A stretch of 64,000 bases of DNA from Pristionchus mayeri (GCA_036245805.1 BTRK01000006.1:25328365-25392364); one strand, 5' to 3'. Positions 33,301 through 44,719 are shown, numbered from the stretch's first letter. Notes: generated from the letters alone by a model not told the origin. Program-made: numbers and translations.

Positions 33301-35352
33301 CAAACTGAGAACGAGGATGCGAAATTGGCAAAGGAATAAAGTGGAGTTGATTGTGATTTGTTCACCTGCAGCATATTGTTCTCATCGGGACAGAGAACTC
33401 CCTTGGAATTGCTGCTCCTCGTCTCTCGAAGAGAGTAAATGTCACCGTCCACCGAGACCTAGAAGATATCCCCATTCTACCCCAAATGATCAAGCCAAGT
33501 GCTCATATATTGAAAATAATATATAAAGTAAATGATACGTACTTCTCTCCACACATACATCTTCTTGCCTTCTCCTGCTCTCGAATCGTCCTCCTCCGAT
33601 GAAGAATCCTCCTACAACGACCCATTCTGAATCCTAATCTACCACTCCAATATTATCCACTACGAGGATTAATAGTGATAATCATCTGAATGGCACACAA
33701 ATCTCACTACAGGTCTGTCGGGATGGAGCACGAGGATTCCATTCGTGGTCAGTCCATCCAACTCCTTGTTCTTCTTCGTCCATTTACTCGCTTTCTCCTG
33801 ATAAGAAACCAACGTCTTTCTCTCATCGCCGGTTCAATCCCTCTCTTCTTCTTCCTTCCTCACCCCTAGGAAGATGTTCTTGCTGGCATCGAATCCGGCT
33901 GCATAGACGTACGCCTTCGATGGATTCTCTCTGTCTATCATCATTCTGCACGCGTATCTCGAGATGGTGGAAGAGATGGGGCGAGAGTCGCGACGAGATC
34001 CATGACCAGCTGAATCTAGAACGGGAACATTCGCACCCCTGCACTACTCACTCTCTCACTCAACTAAATAAAGCTAGACTATATTTAGACTTGCTCCCAC
34101 TCATATCGATTTAAGAGTTCTAGACACCCCCCCCCCTCCACAGGAATAACTCAAGTTCCATATTTATTAGTCAAATCACAGGATTTAAAAAATATATCTC
34201 AGTAGTATCCACATTGGTAAATATGTACCGTTAGTAGCAGAAGCGAGTTGTGTATCCATGACAGTGAAGTCGATCATGTCCTCAGATGACCTCCCAATCT
34301 GCAAACAACTCATCCTACCATCATAATATTTTACTAATCAATTATTTATTCGAAATTGCAATGATGGTAGTGAATTGTGATAGTAATTCTGGTGGAGGAG
34401 AGAGGGGGGGAATAACCTGGAACATGTCCTTGTCTTGGTCACTTGCATATTCCACCAGCACAGTCTGAGTCTTACTGTATGCATACGAGACGACGTGACG
34501 GGAAGAATCGAGAACCGCCTGCATCACAATCCACTTTCGTCTTCTTTCGTGCTCATTCATTAGTTTCAAATTTAGAAAATAGAGTAGTACTATTTTTGCA
34601 AAAAAAAACATAGACCAACCGGCGCTTGGCTTGCGGGTACATTCACAATGGAGACGTTAGCTTTCTTCACTCCGTTTCCCACCTCAATTACCGATAATTA
34701 TCACTCCATTACATCATTTTCTCACGTCATCACAATACAATATGGCGCATACATACTCTGCTATACAATTAACTCTGGAATAATGAGATAGACCATTGAA
34801 AGAAGCATACTTTTCGCCGGAACAGCTCCATCTTGCACTGCTGCTTGCGGTTTCCACTTTGTTCCGAAGGGCCATTGTATCTAAAATTACCCGCCTTCTT
34901 CTCCCGCTTTTTGCTTATTTGTGCAGCACACCATCTACTTGAGAAAACACTTCTCGTAAATTATATGGATTGCTAGAGAGAAAGAAGAATGCGAAAGTAG
35001 GTCACGAAACCCACATTTTCGCTATATCACCATGTGCAAATAAGCAAAATGTACTCCTATCGTAATTTACTGCGTAGTTGCTAAGGATCAAACAGTTAAT
35101 TAGCAAGTAATTATCATTAATATAGCATTGAAATAACTGTACATAAAAATAATGCAAGGTCACCTGAAAAGGCATGTGATTCACTTACCCGCCATAGCCA
35201 TACACAACTGGCAAAATATCAACATGTTGATAACAGAAAGCAACGAACCCGAGCAATATCAGTTCGCCATATCTTCCATCCATGTTTCGATCCCCAACAG
35301 CTGGATACTCCTCCTCGGAATATTCGAATGCATTACCTGCAAGCGATTGCAT
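30333..35352 (-). CDS. PELI: Pellino E3 ubiquitin ligase
   Basis: About 14 short exons from ATG at 35352 to TAG at 30333-30335. In order: AVGDRNMDGRYGELILLG; YNGPSEQSGNRKQQCKMEL; NGVKKANVSIVNVP; HVVSYAYSKTQTVLVEYASD; IGRSSEDMIDFTV; SSTISRYACRMMIDREN with YAAGFDASKNIFLG; GLTTNGILVLHP; KKMYVWRE; VSVDGDIYSLRETR; DGTLIDLCGATLLWR; GKPQCPVNMNTLIIP; YLACGHVQGKHKWG with KCPICL; YSFNPCGHVASLRTVRYW; and PLPQGTNSFHPVCPFC. This covers the whole family: the N-terminal FHA-like substrate-binding domain (phospho-Ser/Thr) and the C-terminal RING-like Cys/His domain with all CGH and CPxC motifs kept. Pellinos ubiquitinate IRAK-type kinases in Toll/IL-1 signalling. The exon phases that I checked agree. Introns carry a mariner (31526-32796) and a foldback MITE (30938-31098). 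Confidence 0.95.
30938..31098. mobile_element. Foldback MITE, Tc1-like ends, TA duplication
   Basis: Almost the whole 161 bp is two inverted arms of about 53 bp, starting CTGTGAGAACAGAAAGCGT. TA flanks both sides (30936-30937 and 31099-31100). The element at 52044-52271 has the same terminus. It lies in a Pellino intron, with one end about 11 nt from the splice donor at 31109. Confidence 0.88.
31526..32796. mobile_element. Mariner-like transposon in a Pellino intron
   Basis: The 1271-bp element has inverted ends starting TTAGGCTGATTCATAAGTTT and continuing to CCAATTTT (about 33 bp), flanked by TA (31524-31525 and 32797-32798). Size and ends are of mariner type, but the ends differ from the 23.4-kb element, so it is a separate lineage. 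I could not find transposase motifs in any frame, so the interior is heavily decayed or unrelated. Its left edge is about 24 nt from the intron's acceptor. Confidence 0.8.
33172..33206. other. Short perfect hairpin
   Basis: GACGTTAGAGC and GCTCTAACGTC form an 11-bp stem around a 13-nt loop rich in GCGAA, in an intron of Pellino. It may be the relic of a small palindromic element. Confidence 0.6.
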
Positions 35353-35966
35353 ATTCCATGGATTATTTGAGTAAGTCGAGGAAAACAACGAAAAAGATAC
35401 TCTATGTGAGAGGATTAGGGTAATCCATAAAGCTAACCTGTTTGTGAGTCCATGGAGGAGTTTTCCCGGTAGCTCAAAGCCATTGCCGACTAGACCGTCG
35501 TCCTGGCAAAATCGAATGAATAAAAATGGCCTCCGGAAGCACCGCTCTTCCCCCGATCCTGAATAAATCAAGAATCAAAATGTGTATTAAAAGGGAGCTT
35601 ATAAATCCACGAAGCGATATGTAGCAACAAAATAAACAAACAGAAAAAGGTGCGGCGAAAAAAAGGAAAATGTGAAAATAAGACCGGAAATTTTGAAATG
35701 AGATCCGTATTAAAGAGAGGACGATGTTTACTAATACCAGCCCGCTCATTCAAATTATCTTATAACTATCGATTTTGTATTAAATTCAGTAAGTTAGAGA
35801 CAGTAACTGAATTTCAGTTTTTAATGAATTGGAAAATTCATTTCAGTAGGAAATAACAGCCAAAAAGTGTTGGTTGGTTTAATATGCCTTTTTGCTATTT
35901 AATATTTTTTGTTTGCTAGTTTTCGTGCTATCATGGCTGAATCGGCATAATTAGATAGCGAGCGCA
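35353..35966. other. Divergent intergenic region
   Basis: This lies between the Pellino start (minus) and the start of the small acidic gene (plus), so a shared promoter region is possible. It is AT-rich around 35580-35930, and no gene was recognised. Confidence 0.4.
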
Positions 35967-36581
35967 ATGGTGAAAAGTGGGACGACATTTGAACAAATAG
36001 ATGGTAGATGACCTCACGGATTGAGATAGACAGGGGTTCTTTTCGATCGTTTTGAAAGAGACCGAAAATGATTGGAGGAAGAGGTTCTGTTAGTACTGAA
36101 AGAGAAGAGGAGAAACGAGAAAGTGAAGAGAATCTTAATGCATCTCAAGAAAATCTTATTGGAGGAAATAGTTGATAAGAAGGATTTCGATAGTGTATCC
36201 ATTGTTACCAAGTGAGTGGAATGGAGTGCGAGGGAGTACTCTAACGTGGAATGACACTCTATTCCTTTCCCTTCTACCGGGCAGGAAACAGGAACAATCG
36301 TGGGTATCTCTGCAGAAAAGAGAGCAGAAGAGTGAGGGAAGGGAGGGCGGGGGATAGAGGGACCGTAATATAGAAGAGGAAAGGAAAGGGCGAGACTTCT
36401 AATATTCAGAAGGACACTTGCAGAGGTGCACTTTGAGGACTACGATAGCCTCGATTTGGATGCAGGAAGGAAGGTAGAGGAAGAAGAGGACGAAGAGGAC
36501 GAAGAGGAAGAAGAGGAAGAAGAGGACGAAGAGGAAGAAGAGGAGAGAGGAGAAGTGAAGGAGTCACTTCCAGAGGAATGA
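35967..36581 (+). CDS. Small helical/acidic protein with an in-frame TGA (hypothetical, possibly broken)
   Basis: Exons 35967-36003, 36034-36211, 36285-36331 and 36424-36581 join with closing phases. The start reads MVKSGTTFEQIDG then VLFDRFERDRK, followed by an in-frame TGA at 36069-36071. The same frame continues LEEEVLLVLKEKRRNEKVKR and LMHLKKILLEEIVDKKDF, then KKQEQSWVSLQKREQK and VHFEDYDSLDLDAGRK, and ends in a long Glu/Asp run and VKESLPEE. The body is a charged amphipathic helix and the tail is acidic. I do not recognise a family. The TGA sits where TGG (Trp) would fit, so a point mutation, a sequencing error or an incorrect upstream exon are all possible. Confidence 0.4.
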
Positions 36582-37419
36582 CCACTACTGTACACAAGGG
36601 GAGGGACCACTACCACAAAGAAGAGGAAGACAATATATTCAGTTAATTAGAGGAGAAATGGATAGAAGAGAAGGGAATACTGGCTTCTTCTTTGCCTCTG
36701 GTAGGACGATACATTCTCATCTGAACAAATATCTCGAAGATGACTGAAGGAAGTGAAAGGGGAGAAGAGGGAAGATATCGGGTCAAGATCCACTCGCCAT
36801 TGTGAGTACCAAAGAGTAGAAGAGTAGGAGATGAAGGTGTTCCCAATGAGAGAAAGATGAAAGGGAGAAGTAGTCACTTGATCAGTTTGTACTCTCCCTC
36901 GCTTATCTCGAGTGATAAATAGTGATGGGAGTGATGGGAGAGTCACGAGAAGGGAGTGAAACAGAAGGAATGAAGATGATGCACAAGAGGAATCATGAGA
37001 TGGACAATTGGGAAGGAAAAGGAGAAGGATGACACTATTTGAGAGTCGAGAAGAATGATGGAAGTCATGAGATATCGCCCACTTCCATCAACAGATGAAG
37101 AACAAAAGAGACTTCGTCCATTTCTAACCAACTCTTCTTTGTTTCTATCAGAGTGCATCAGAACTGAGTAGATTCGGGTTTCATGCTCCTGATGAAAAGT
37201 AGGGAGTGAAGTGAGCTCGTAGTGCAAAGGAGTAGAGGAAAGGGGAGAAATGAGACTGAGAATGAAGGGGAGAGTGGAAAGAGCCCTGGACACTAGCATT
37301 ACTCTAATATGAAAGAACGAGAGGAGAGAGAATAGAGTGGAGAGGGGGAGATAGTAGGTAGAAGGAGGAGAGGATAGAGAAGGAAAGGGAACAAAGGGAA
37401 GAGGTCATCATGACAGATG
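36582..37419. other. Purine-rich intergenic DNA
   Basis: No gene is supported. The plus strand is GA-rich over most of this stretch. Confidence 0.4.
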
Positions 37420-38263
37420 CACGGCCCCCGGAGCGTCGACATAGGGCTTTGGAAAACGTCCGTACGCTGTACAATTTGCGCTGCGGAATTTGTTCATTAA
37501 CCGCAGTAGGAGTACTTTTCCATGGGTTTTTTTCACCGACACTGCCGCGTTTTAGTTTATTTTCCGGTTCTGAATTACAAACTGCGAATTTCTGTTGAAC
37601 AATTCTTTTCGCGTCTCTGTTCCTGTTTCCAATAATTGCTTGAATTTGTCAGTTTTATAATATTTTGTCATTTTTTTTCTGCTTGCGTTTCCTTCCAATT
37701 TAGCCTGCAGCGTTTGCTAGATTTAGAAATAGTGTTACGGCATTTTGGACTTGCTCGATCGGCCGTCGAATATCGAGGACGCTTCCGTCCTTGATTACTA
37801 GGGGTGCTCATTACACTATAAAGTATGAAATTATGTCGACAAAATACGCAAAATAATTTTTTTAACCGATTAGGGCCGTTAATACTCAATTACAAGAGTG
37901 CAAAACGTTATACAACTACTCTACAATCGCGTGAGAATGGAACATTGCAATGGAATAATTTTGAATAATAATTAGAAAAAAATAAAAGCGCTTCGAAACA
38001 CGAATGCCAACCTCGAAAAGGTTCAAAACGCATCGAGCACAACCTCGAAAATTGAGCTTTCGAAATTGGTTAATCGCAAACTGAGCTTGCAGCTCGTTTC
38101 GTGCTGATTAGGGGTGATCGTTATGAGACCAGACCCCGTTTCACTGATTCAGGCAACATTCAGGCAACATCTGACTGTACTTTTTTTGAAAGCGCGCGCC
38201 TTTTCCTTGATGCCTGCGGACGCTTTCGCTTTCCTTATGTATTTTCTCCGGGGGCCGTGCAGA
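37420..38263. mobile_element. TIR element with 4-bp flanking duplication
   Basis: The inverted ends GCACGGCCCCCGGAG (37420-37434) and CTCCGGGGGCCGTGC (38249-38263) are perfect over 15 bp, and AGAT occurs directly outside both, as a target duplication. The interior of about 840 bp is AT-rich in the middle and holds a TCAGGCAACAT direct repeat (near 38146-38170). No long frame or transposase motif is visible. The GC-rich ends could also be written TGCACGG...CCGTGCA with a 2-bp duplication. Confidence 0.7.
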
Positions 38264-39676
38264 TGGACTGTCAGGATTCATCCTTGAAGAGAGAGAGAGA
38301 GAGAACCCTGAGGGAAGATGAAGGGTAGGTCACTCATTGGAAGAAGTGGAATGAAATGCATTCGTCGAATGACGGACGAATTCTCGTCTCCTCTTCGAGA
38401 GGAAGAGTGAAGAGACTCGAGAAGGAAAGAAGAGTCAACACAAGGGACACAAATACGTGCGAGATGCAGGGAGTGGGTCAGGAGAAGGAGGAGGAGTACT
38501 GCATCCTGTTGAGAGAGAGAGATCAAAGATCAGGCTGAGACAACGGATAATCAATGAATGATTGTGTGGAAGACAAGGAGAAGAACACCTGTCCATTCTA
38601 ATGAGGGAGTCGTGCCAGGCACTCTAATTGGGAGTGGGGAAGAGAGGGGTGGGTGCAGGGAGGGGGGGGGGGGAGGAGGGAGACAATGTAAGAGGGAGGG
38701 GGGGGGGGGAGAGGCTGGATCACAAGAACGAGAAGATATGGAGAGGGCGAAAAAGAGAGCTGATCTCAGCTACGGTCAATAGTGATCGTGAGAGGGAAGA
38801 GGGTGAGGGAAGGAGAATCCATAGAGAGGGTCAAGTGCATACTGAGAAATAAAGAAGGATTCATCTTACAATTGGGCCATTGATTGGTAATGAGAGAGAG
38901 AAGAGGGAAACGATATAAAAGTACTTTTATGGTTAGACAGATAGAAGGGTGTAGGTGAATGAATGGAGTGGATACTCTCTTCTGCTCTCGTCACAACAAA
39001 GGTGTGTTCCGGCATAGCAAATAGACTCATTCTAGCTATTCCCTCCTTCTCATGGGGAGTGAGTGGTCACAACTATTTATCCCCTCTCTCCTCCCTTCTC
39101 CAGGGGTAAATACTCCATTATGGAGACCCCGTGTAATCATATTGTATAGTGACGACATATGAATGTGCTTATTATTCACCCAATTAAGAGCATCAAATAT
39201 GTAATTACTCTTCGAAATGGGCGAAGGCAGTGAGAAGACTCTTTCCCCATCCATAGCAGCTAAGCCTATAAATCCTTGAGAACGAATGAGGGAATAGAAG
39301 AATGGAATAAAAATGAGTAGAAGAGATGTTCCTGCCAAGGAGATTCCTCCTCGAGTGATAATTGAATAGGAAGAGGAAGATGGGGATGATTGTTTGAGTA
39401 GGAGAGGGAGATGCCCGGGGGGACAAATATCGAAGGATTGGTTGATGATAAGAATGGAGGTGAATGACTGGGAGAGTGATGGGAGGGGGAGACCTCCCTT
39501 GTACAGTCTCACGATGCCACGAATTGATTGAGGGAATTCCCTTCATCAGTGGAAGGAGATAATTGCATGGAATGTCGATGTGTTGTGAAAGCAATTGCAG
39601 ACGTTTAGAAAGACAAAGGATATTTGAAGATATTTGATAATTATTTCGAAATATAATGATAAATAAATAGATGAGG
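38264..39676. other. Intergenic region, possibly 3' of eIF1
   Basis: It starts with GA-rich DNA with short GA microsatellites (38285-38303) and G tracts near 38665-38710. On the minus strand 39040-39512 there is a non-low-complexity frame with a hydrophobic segment (ISLAGTSLLLIFIPFFYSL), but it has no proper start and I do not recognise it. Confidence 0.35.
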
Positions 39677-40003
39677 TCAAAAACCATGGACGATGCATTC
39701 TTCTTTCCTCACGAATCCCTTTTGAACGAGGAAATTCTTGACAGCTTCCCTCTGATCTCCATTCAATTGGATCACTTCCCCATACTCCGAATGGCACACA
39801 ATCGTCCCATTGCAATTGAGACTCTTCTTGAGATCTCTGCTGATCTCCTTCAGATCGAACTTGGGGTCGATTCCCTGGATCGTCGTGATCGATTTCTTCC
39901 CAGTCCTCTGCTGGATTCTTATGTGACACTTCCCATTCCCTCCCTCCTCTTCGTCCATTTGCTTGAATGGATCCAACGGCTTCTTCAAATTTAAGATCGG
40001 CAT
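39677..40003 (-). CDS. EIF1: Translation initiation factor eIF1 (SUI1), single exon
   Basis: Cytosolic 40S-binding factor that enforces AUG selection. The frame of 108 residues from ATG at 40003 matches eIF1 along its whole length: MPILNLKKPLDPFKQMDEEE at the flexible N-terminus, HIRIQQRTGKKSITTIQGI, FDLKEISRDLKKSLNCNGTI, the EYGEVIQLNGDQRE motif and the C-terminal VHGF. Family length is about 108-113. It has no intron, unlike every other gene in the window, so a retrocopy origin is possible, but the frame is intact. The frame stays open upstream to about 40051; the methionine before PILNL is chosen by family alignment. Confidence 0.93.
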   Translation of the reverse strand: MPILNLKKPLDPFKQMDEEEGGNGKCHIRIQQRTGKKSITTIQGIDPKFDLKEISRDLKKSLNCNGTIVCHSEYGEVIQLNGDQREAVKNFLVQKGFVRKEECIVHGF

Positions 40004-41660
40004 CAGTTCACTGCTTTGAAGAAGAAAAGTTTTCCTGGAAAGAGAGTCCACTTCGACATTCGATTTAACTGCACGCTCTTCTCATGAATATCAGCAAGTA
40101 AATAATGAAAATGGAAGGCATGAGATCTATCAGTTGTATGTATATCTAGTAGGACGAGTGAGTGGCTGAAAATGAGAGAAAGGGGAGATAAACTACACAT
40201 CGACAGGTCGTTGCACTCTGCATCGAGAGGAATGAGTTAATGGGAAGAGGAAGGGAGAGGAAGGGAGAGGAATGAATTGAGATGAACCAGTAGAAAGAAG
40301 CCCGAAGATGGTAAGGGAACTCCAATTCTGGAGATCTAAAGGAACTTCCTTCGTAGGGACTGCAACGCTGTTAACGAACGAGCAAAACAATTCACAAAAT
40401 TGTACACAACTGAAAGCTATGCCTGCCCCATTCCGACTTTTCACTTTAGTTTTGTAAAAAATATTTTAATTAATTAGAAAAACATAAATGAATGATAAGC
40501 AAAAGGCCGACGCTTTCAGTCCAAGTGGAGCGCATCGCAAGTCACGTTTTTTAATAAAATTATCGCAAACTGAAATTCGGTTGCGTTGTAAAACTTCATG
40601 ATTGAGGTTCAATAATTTTTTTTCTTATGTTAACGGTACTCCGACAGCAATGAAACATCGTATAATAATAGAAAGAATAGTTTAATATTGATAGAACTTC
40701 AGAATCAGGAAGATTACGATACCGAGAACTTTAAAAATCATTTAAAAAGAGGACGACTTCCGTATATTTCTGGTTTTTTACCATAAATTGGGAAATGCTG
40801 TTCTAAAACAAATATCAAAAAATCTCAAATATACGGAAGTCGTCCTCTTTGCAAACACCGAAAATGTATTTTCACAACGGTAAAACGCTCAATTTTGACA
40901 GCCTCATTCTCTTTTATTTGATATTTATATTTATTTTTATTGTGAAAACAATTTTTTGTGATTGATAATCTATCAAAAACTGAGGAAATGAAGCTTCAAC
41001 ACATAATTCTGAAAACACGTATATTTTCGATCACATCGTGCTTCTCCGGTTCTGCAACATATCTCTTTTTGCTTTGCTTGTTGTTCTTTCAAGATGTGTT
41101 CATATTCATTCCAATCAATAAAATTGTCGAAAAATCACATTAAATTTTTTTTTTAAATGTTTTAAAATAATGAAAGAATTTGGCTTGAAAAGTACGGTAG
41201 TTTGAAAGAAAAGCGTCGGAAGGAGGCAACCAATATTCCGTACTCAAAAATTCGGGCTGCCGTCCCTATTCCTTCGCGTCGATTCTTCGATTTCCTCATC
41301 TTCTTCTTTCTCCCGCTCAAGCGTGGTGTAGAAAATATATTAGACGGACACGGCTATCTCCTTCTCCGAAGCAATTCTTGAACTATGTAATAATTTAGTG
41401 TTGACCTAGTCTTTATCACTTTTTTTCGAAATAGTAAAATGTAAAATTTACTGAATAAAATGCATTACTCGGAAGCAAAAAAACATCGGTGTACCATCAT
41501 GGAAGAAATAACTAAAAGAATCCTCGCTTTCCTTATTTATCAGTTCAATTGTAAAATATACGGATCTTTTCGAGAGGATAGGCAGATAGTTGTTACACGA
41601 CATGTGACGTGTGCTCTAGTGCAAAATTTGTTTCTTAAATGACATTTCGCCCTATAAATT
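40004..41660. other. Intergenic AT-rich region
   Basis: Apart from the small TIR element at 40746-40850, nothing was recognised. Confidence 0.4.
40746..40850. repeat. Short MITE (105 bp)
   Basis: Perfect inverted ends of about 22-24 bp start AAAGAGGACGACTTCCGTAT. The 60-bp AT-rich middle is non-coding. Confidence 0.8.
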
Positions 41661-41888
41661 TTCGATTCCCACCCAAAGATTTTTTGACAAATATTCAAGA
41701 TATTTGAATTCCCGCACGTCCCTACCCTATCAAGGACTATCAGCGCCCATGGCACTGCCAACTAGTGATGACTCGGTTCTAAATAAAGATGTGATTTTTA
41801 AATTTTCAGAATCTCTCATGGTTATGAAAAGCTAGGCCATGGTTATGACAGCGTCAAAAGTTCAACTTTGCTGACACTCCTTCTTTAA
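41661..41888 (+). mobile_element. Truncated TIR/tRNA-like element
   Basis: It begins inside the B box (TTCGATTCCCACC) and then follows the family to its right end CTGACACTCCTTCTTTAA. Everything left of the B box is missing. Confidence 0.8.
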
Positions 41889-42817
41889 GACATGAATACT
41901 CCTGATATTTCCGGGATAACCCCCTCAACTTCCTCCTCTCATTCACCCATCTACTTCCGACTCTATTAGATTCCTCCCTCACTCCTTCCATTTCCCTTCT
42001 CAGAAATCCTTCAGATATAAACCAATCTTATGTGTTTACTAGATACACCCAATGGACGAATTAACTATCCTGAAATAGCGATGAAATGGATGAATAAATA
42101 GGAGGCACTCGGTTATTCTCGTGATGGAGGGAAGTGGATGCACTCTCTTCTTACAGATAAATCTGCCTATCCCAAGTCGATACTCTTGTAGTCCACTCAA
42201 GCCGCTCTTCTAGTCCTGCCGTTACTTCTCTCGGTTGCGGTAATATTGTCACAAGTATGCGAAAGATTGGGCTATCCATGATTACTGAAGGAGTGAGGGG
42301 GGGGGGGGGGGGTAGGAGGCACTGCAATGGGAATAAAGATTAAATGTTTTTTACCTCGGGCCCTGTCCGCCTAGCTCCATATTTTGTGACGGGAGGAGTA
42401 GCGATGTATCGTGTATTTAAATACAAACAATAACAATGATAGGTAATAAGTTGAAATAATCCTTCGTTAACTCTAACTCATCACAATTCCAATTTCGTTC
42501 CGGAAAGGGGGGAGACTGTAACTGCAATTCTCTCACTCTCACCTCCTCCGTCAGAGAGAATCAAGGTAATACCTTATCTACGTCTTTCCTTCGTCAATCC
42601 ATTCCTATTTCGGTGAGTGAGGGCGGGTCTCTCTCTTCATATAAAGAAGCCAAGGGAAGAGTCGAAGGAATACTCATCCCCTCACTCCATTCCGATTCAT
42701 CTTCTCCTTCTTTCTCCTTTCCATTTCCTTAACTACTTAATTGATCCGGAAATTGTAGTCTTTGATCCTAGATTCCCTTCATACCCATTCGTCTCTCTCA
42801 CTCGTATCTTTTTCTAG
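41889..42817. other. Intergenic region
   Basis: It contains a 16-base G tract at 42297-42312. No gene is supported, but the 5' exons of the gene at 42818 may be here. Confidence 0.4.
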
Positions 42818-43484
42818 ATGCCTCTCTCGTACTCCGATCCCTTCGTCTCTCTCACTCATTCCTCCATCGATATCCACAACTACTACATGCCCAATCGGAG
42901 GGTTAGTCCATCCTTCTCTCTCTCTATCCTCATTCTCATCTCTTTGAGTCTCGTAAGATCTCTCTCGATCGCATCACAGTCCTCTTCTTCGAGGATCAGT
43001 CTTCCTCTAAGATCTCGTACACTCGTGTATGGGGGAGAGGATACGGTCCCGTCTACTGGGCCCTCGACATCAAAAGGTATTTCTTCCGCTATTCTTTATC
43101 TCAAAGGCAAGAGTGTCTTCATTCGAGTGACCTATCCAATTCATTCCTCATCGTTATCGATTAAGGGCCTTCGCAAAGGTGGGCGTGTCCTCAGCGGGAA
43201 GATCCAATGTTGTCCTCGATCTGGGAGGTGAGACATAATTAATAATCAGACTGATTGATTCAATCTTCTCTTGCCTCTCAGAGTGCCTCAGTAGACAAAC
43301 AATGAGGGGCTTCAGTAGTAATATTCATGGAGTAGATTGATTGATACTGCAAATGAGCAACGAGTTCTCTCTTCCAGGGGAAGATAAGGTCGGCTTCACT
43401 GTTCTCGATATTGATTCATTCATGGAACGAATGAGGGAATCTCTCGACTACCACGTAGTTATCGTCAATAAGATCAATATCTGA
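42818..43484 (+). CDS. Unrecognised protein, multi-exon
   Basis: Candidate exons are 42818-42901 (LTHSSIDIHNYYMPNRR), 42958-43076 (ISLDRITVLFFEDQ then VWGRGYGPVYWALDIKR), 43179-43227 (VGVSSAGRSNVVLDLG) and 43378-43484 (EDKVGFTVLDIDSFMERMRE to VVIVNKINI and TGA). Exons 1-2 and 3-4 join in phase, but 2-3 is off by one base, so a base error or a different acceptor is likely. TAG directly precedes the first ATG and may be a splice acceptor, so an upstream exon is possible. The composition is that of a globular protein; no known domain was recognised. Confidence 0.45.
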
Positions 43485-43911
43485 TTCCTCTCTCTCATCT
43501 CTTCACCCCTCCTCCTCGGGTCTCCTACTTATTGTATCCATTTACCACCTCAACGATAAACATTTCGAATGATTGTCCATTCCAGTCAAGGGAACTATTT
43601 CTCTATCTCGCACTCGTGTAATCACTGTTCATATCACAAGACAGATGAAAAGTGCTAGCCATCTCAGTGATCTCGAATAGTTCAACCCCCTCTCCTCCTC
43701 CTCCCCCCCCCCCTCCCTCTCCCCCTCCTCCCTTCCCCCTCTCCTACTCGCCTCTCCTCTCTCAAACGGGTACTGCTGCTGCACATCGATTGATGGCTCT
43801 ACAATTATCTCCCATCAAGGCTGATAATCACTAACCCATCTCTTTCTTTCCCTTCTTCTCTCCATCCTCCTCTGATACCATCTCCTCCTTCCTCATCCTA
43901 CTCGATTCCAG

Positions 43912-44240
43912 ATGATTCGATCCCTCTTCCTTCTCTCTCTTCTCTTCATCTCTGTTCTCTCTCGTCCTCCTCATTCGATGGATGAGATCAAGCCCATTCC
44001 CCCCATGGATCAGCCAGTGAGCGCACCTTCCTCCCTCTCTTCCTTATCCCATCTGCAGAATCTTCAAGAGGCTGCAGCTGCGATGTTCGAGAGTTCTTCC
44101 ATCTTCAAGGTGAGTTCTTCCCCTTCTCAGTCAGTCTTCCATCGATTCAGGAGAAATTACTGATGGAGAAGAGGAAGTATCTCTCGAGACTAGATCACTC
44201 CAAATCCATTCGATTCAAGCCCTTCTTCTTCATGTTCTAA
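43912..44240 (+). CDS. Small secreted peptide, 95 aa (hypothetical)
   Basis: Two exons, 43912-44109 and 44151-44240, separated by a 41-nt intron in phase 0. A signal peptide (MIRSLFLLSLLFISVLS) is followed by a Pro/Ser-rich segment, an Ala-rich helix (HLQNLQEAAAAMF), then a basic region (EKLLMEKRKYLSRLD) and the aromatic end KPFFFMF. A single KRK site could release a C-terminal peptide. No family was recognised. Confidence 0.6.
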
Positions 44241-44719
44241 TCACTTCTCCACTTTAACTAGTCTCCTCAATTCGATCTCCTCCTTCTATCCACACTAGAG
44301 ACTTCCTACACCTACTCCCTTTCTCCCTTCCATCTTCCTCCTCCTCTCATTTCCTTCATACAATGAGACAAAGTGTCCCCTCACTCTAACCATCGTACAG
44401 TTACCTAAAAACAACAACTCTTTCTCCCCTCGGGGTGACGGGTGATTTCGATACACGATTGATCTACCTTATCATATTCAGTCTAACCCGATATTCAAAT
44501 GTGATCGTTCTGCACTAGTCGAATCATCGACCATTCGTCTATCCAAATCTCATCTCGAATGAGTCTTATCCCTTTATCTCATTCCATTGTGTCTGGTCGG
44601 TCTCTTCATTCGTGTACTCTCTCTCATCCCTCTCTTCATTTCCCTTTCCTCTCTTCTTTCCTCTCCATTCCATCGAGTCTCCCCCTCTCCTCCTCCATTC
44701 ATTCCATCCTCGGCGTCTC
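44241..44719. other. Promoter region of the PP1-like gene
   Basis: About 480 bp of CT-rich sequence between two plus-strand genes. No specific site was recognised. Confidence 0.4.

Noticed and set aside
36478..36545. Simple GAAGAGGAC repeat as a microsatellite only
   Set aside because: It is in frame within a phase-consistent exon and encodes the acidic tail, so it is better described as part of that gene.
39036..39687. Overlapping minus-strand frames with hydrophobic segments below eIF1
   Set aside because: No proper start codon or splice pattern, and two frames compete; kept only as a remark in the intergenic entry.
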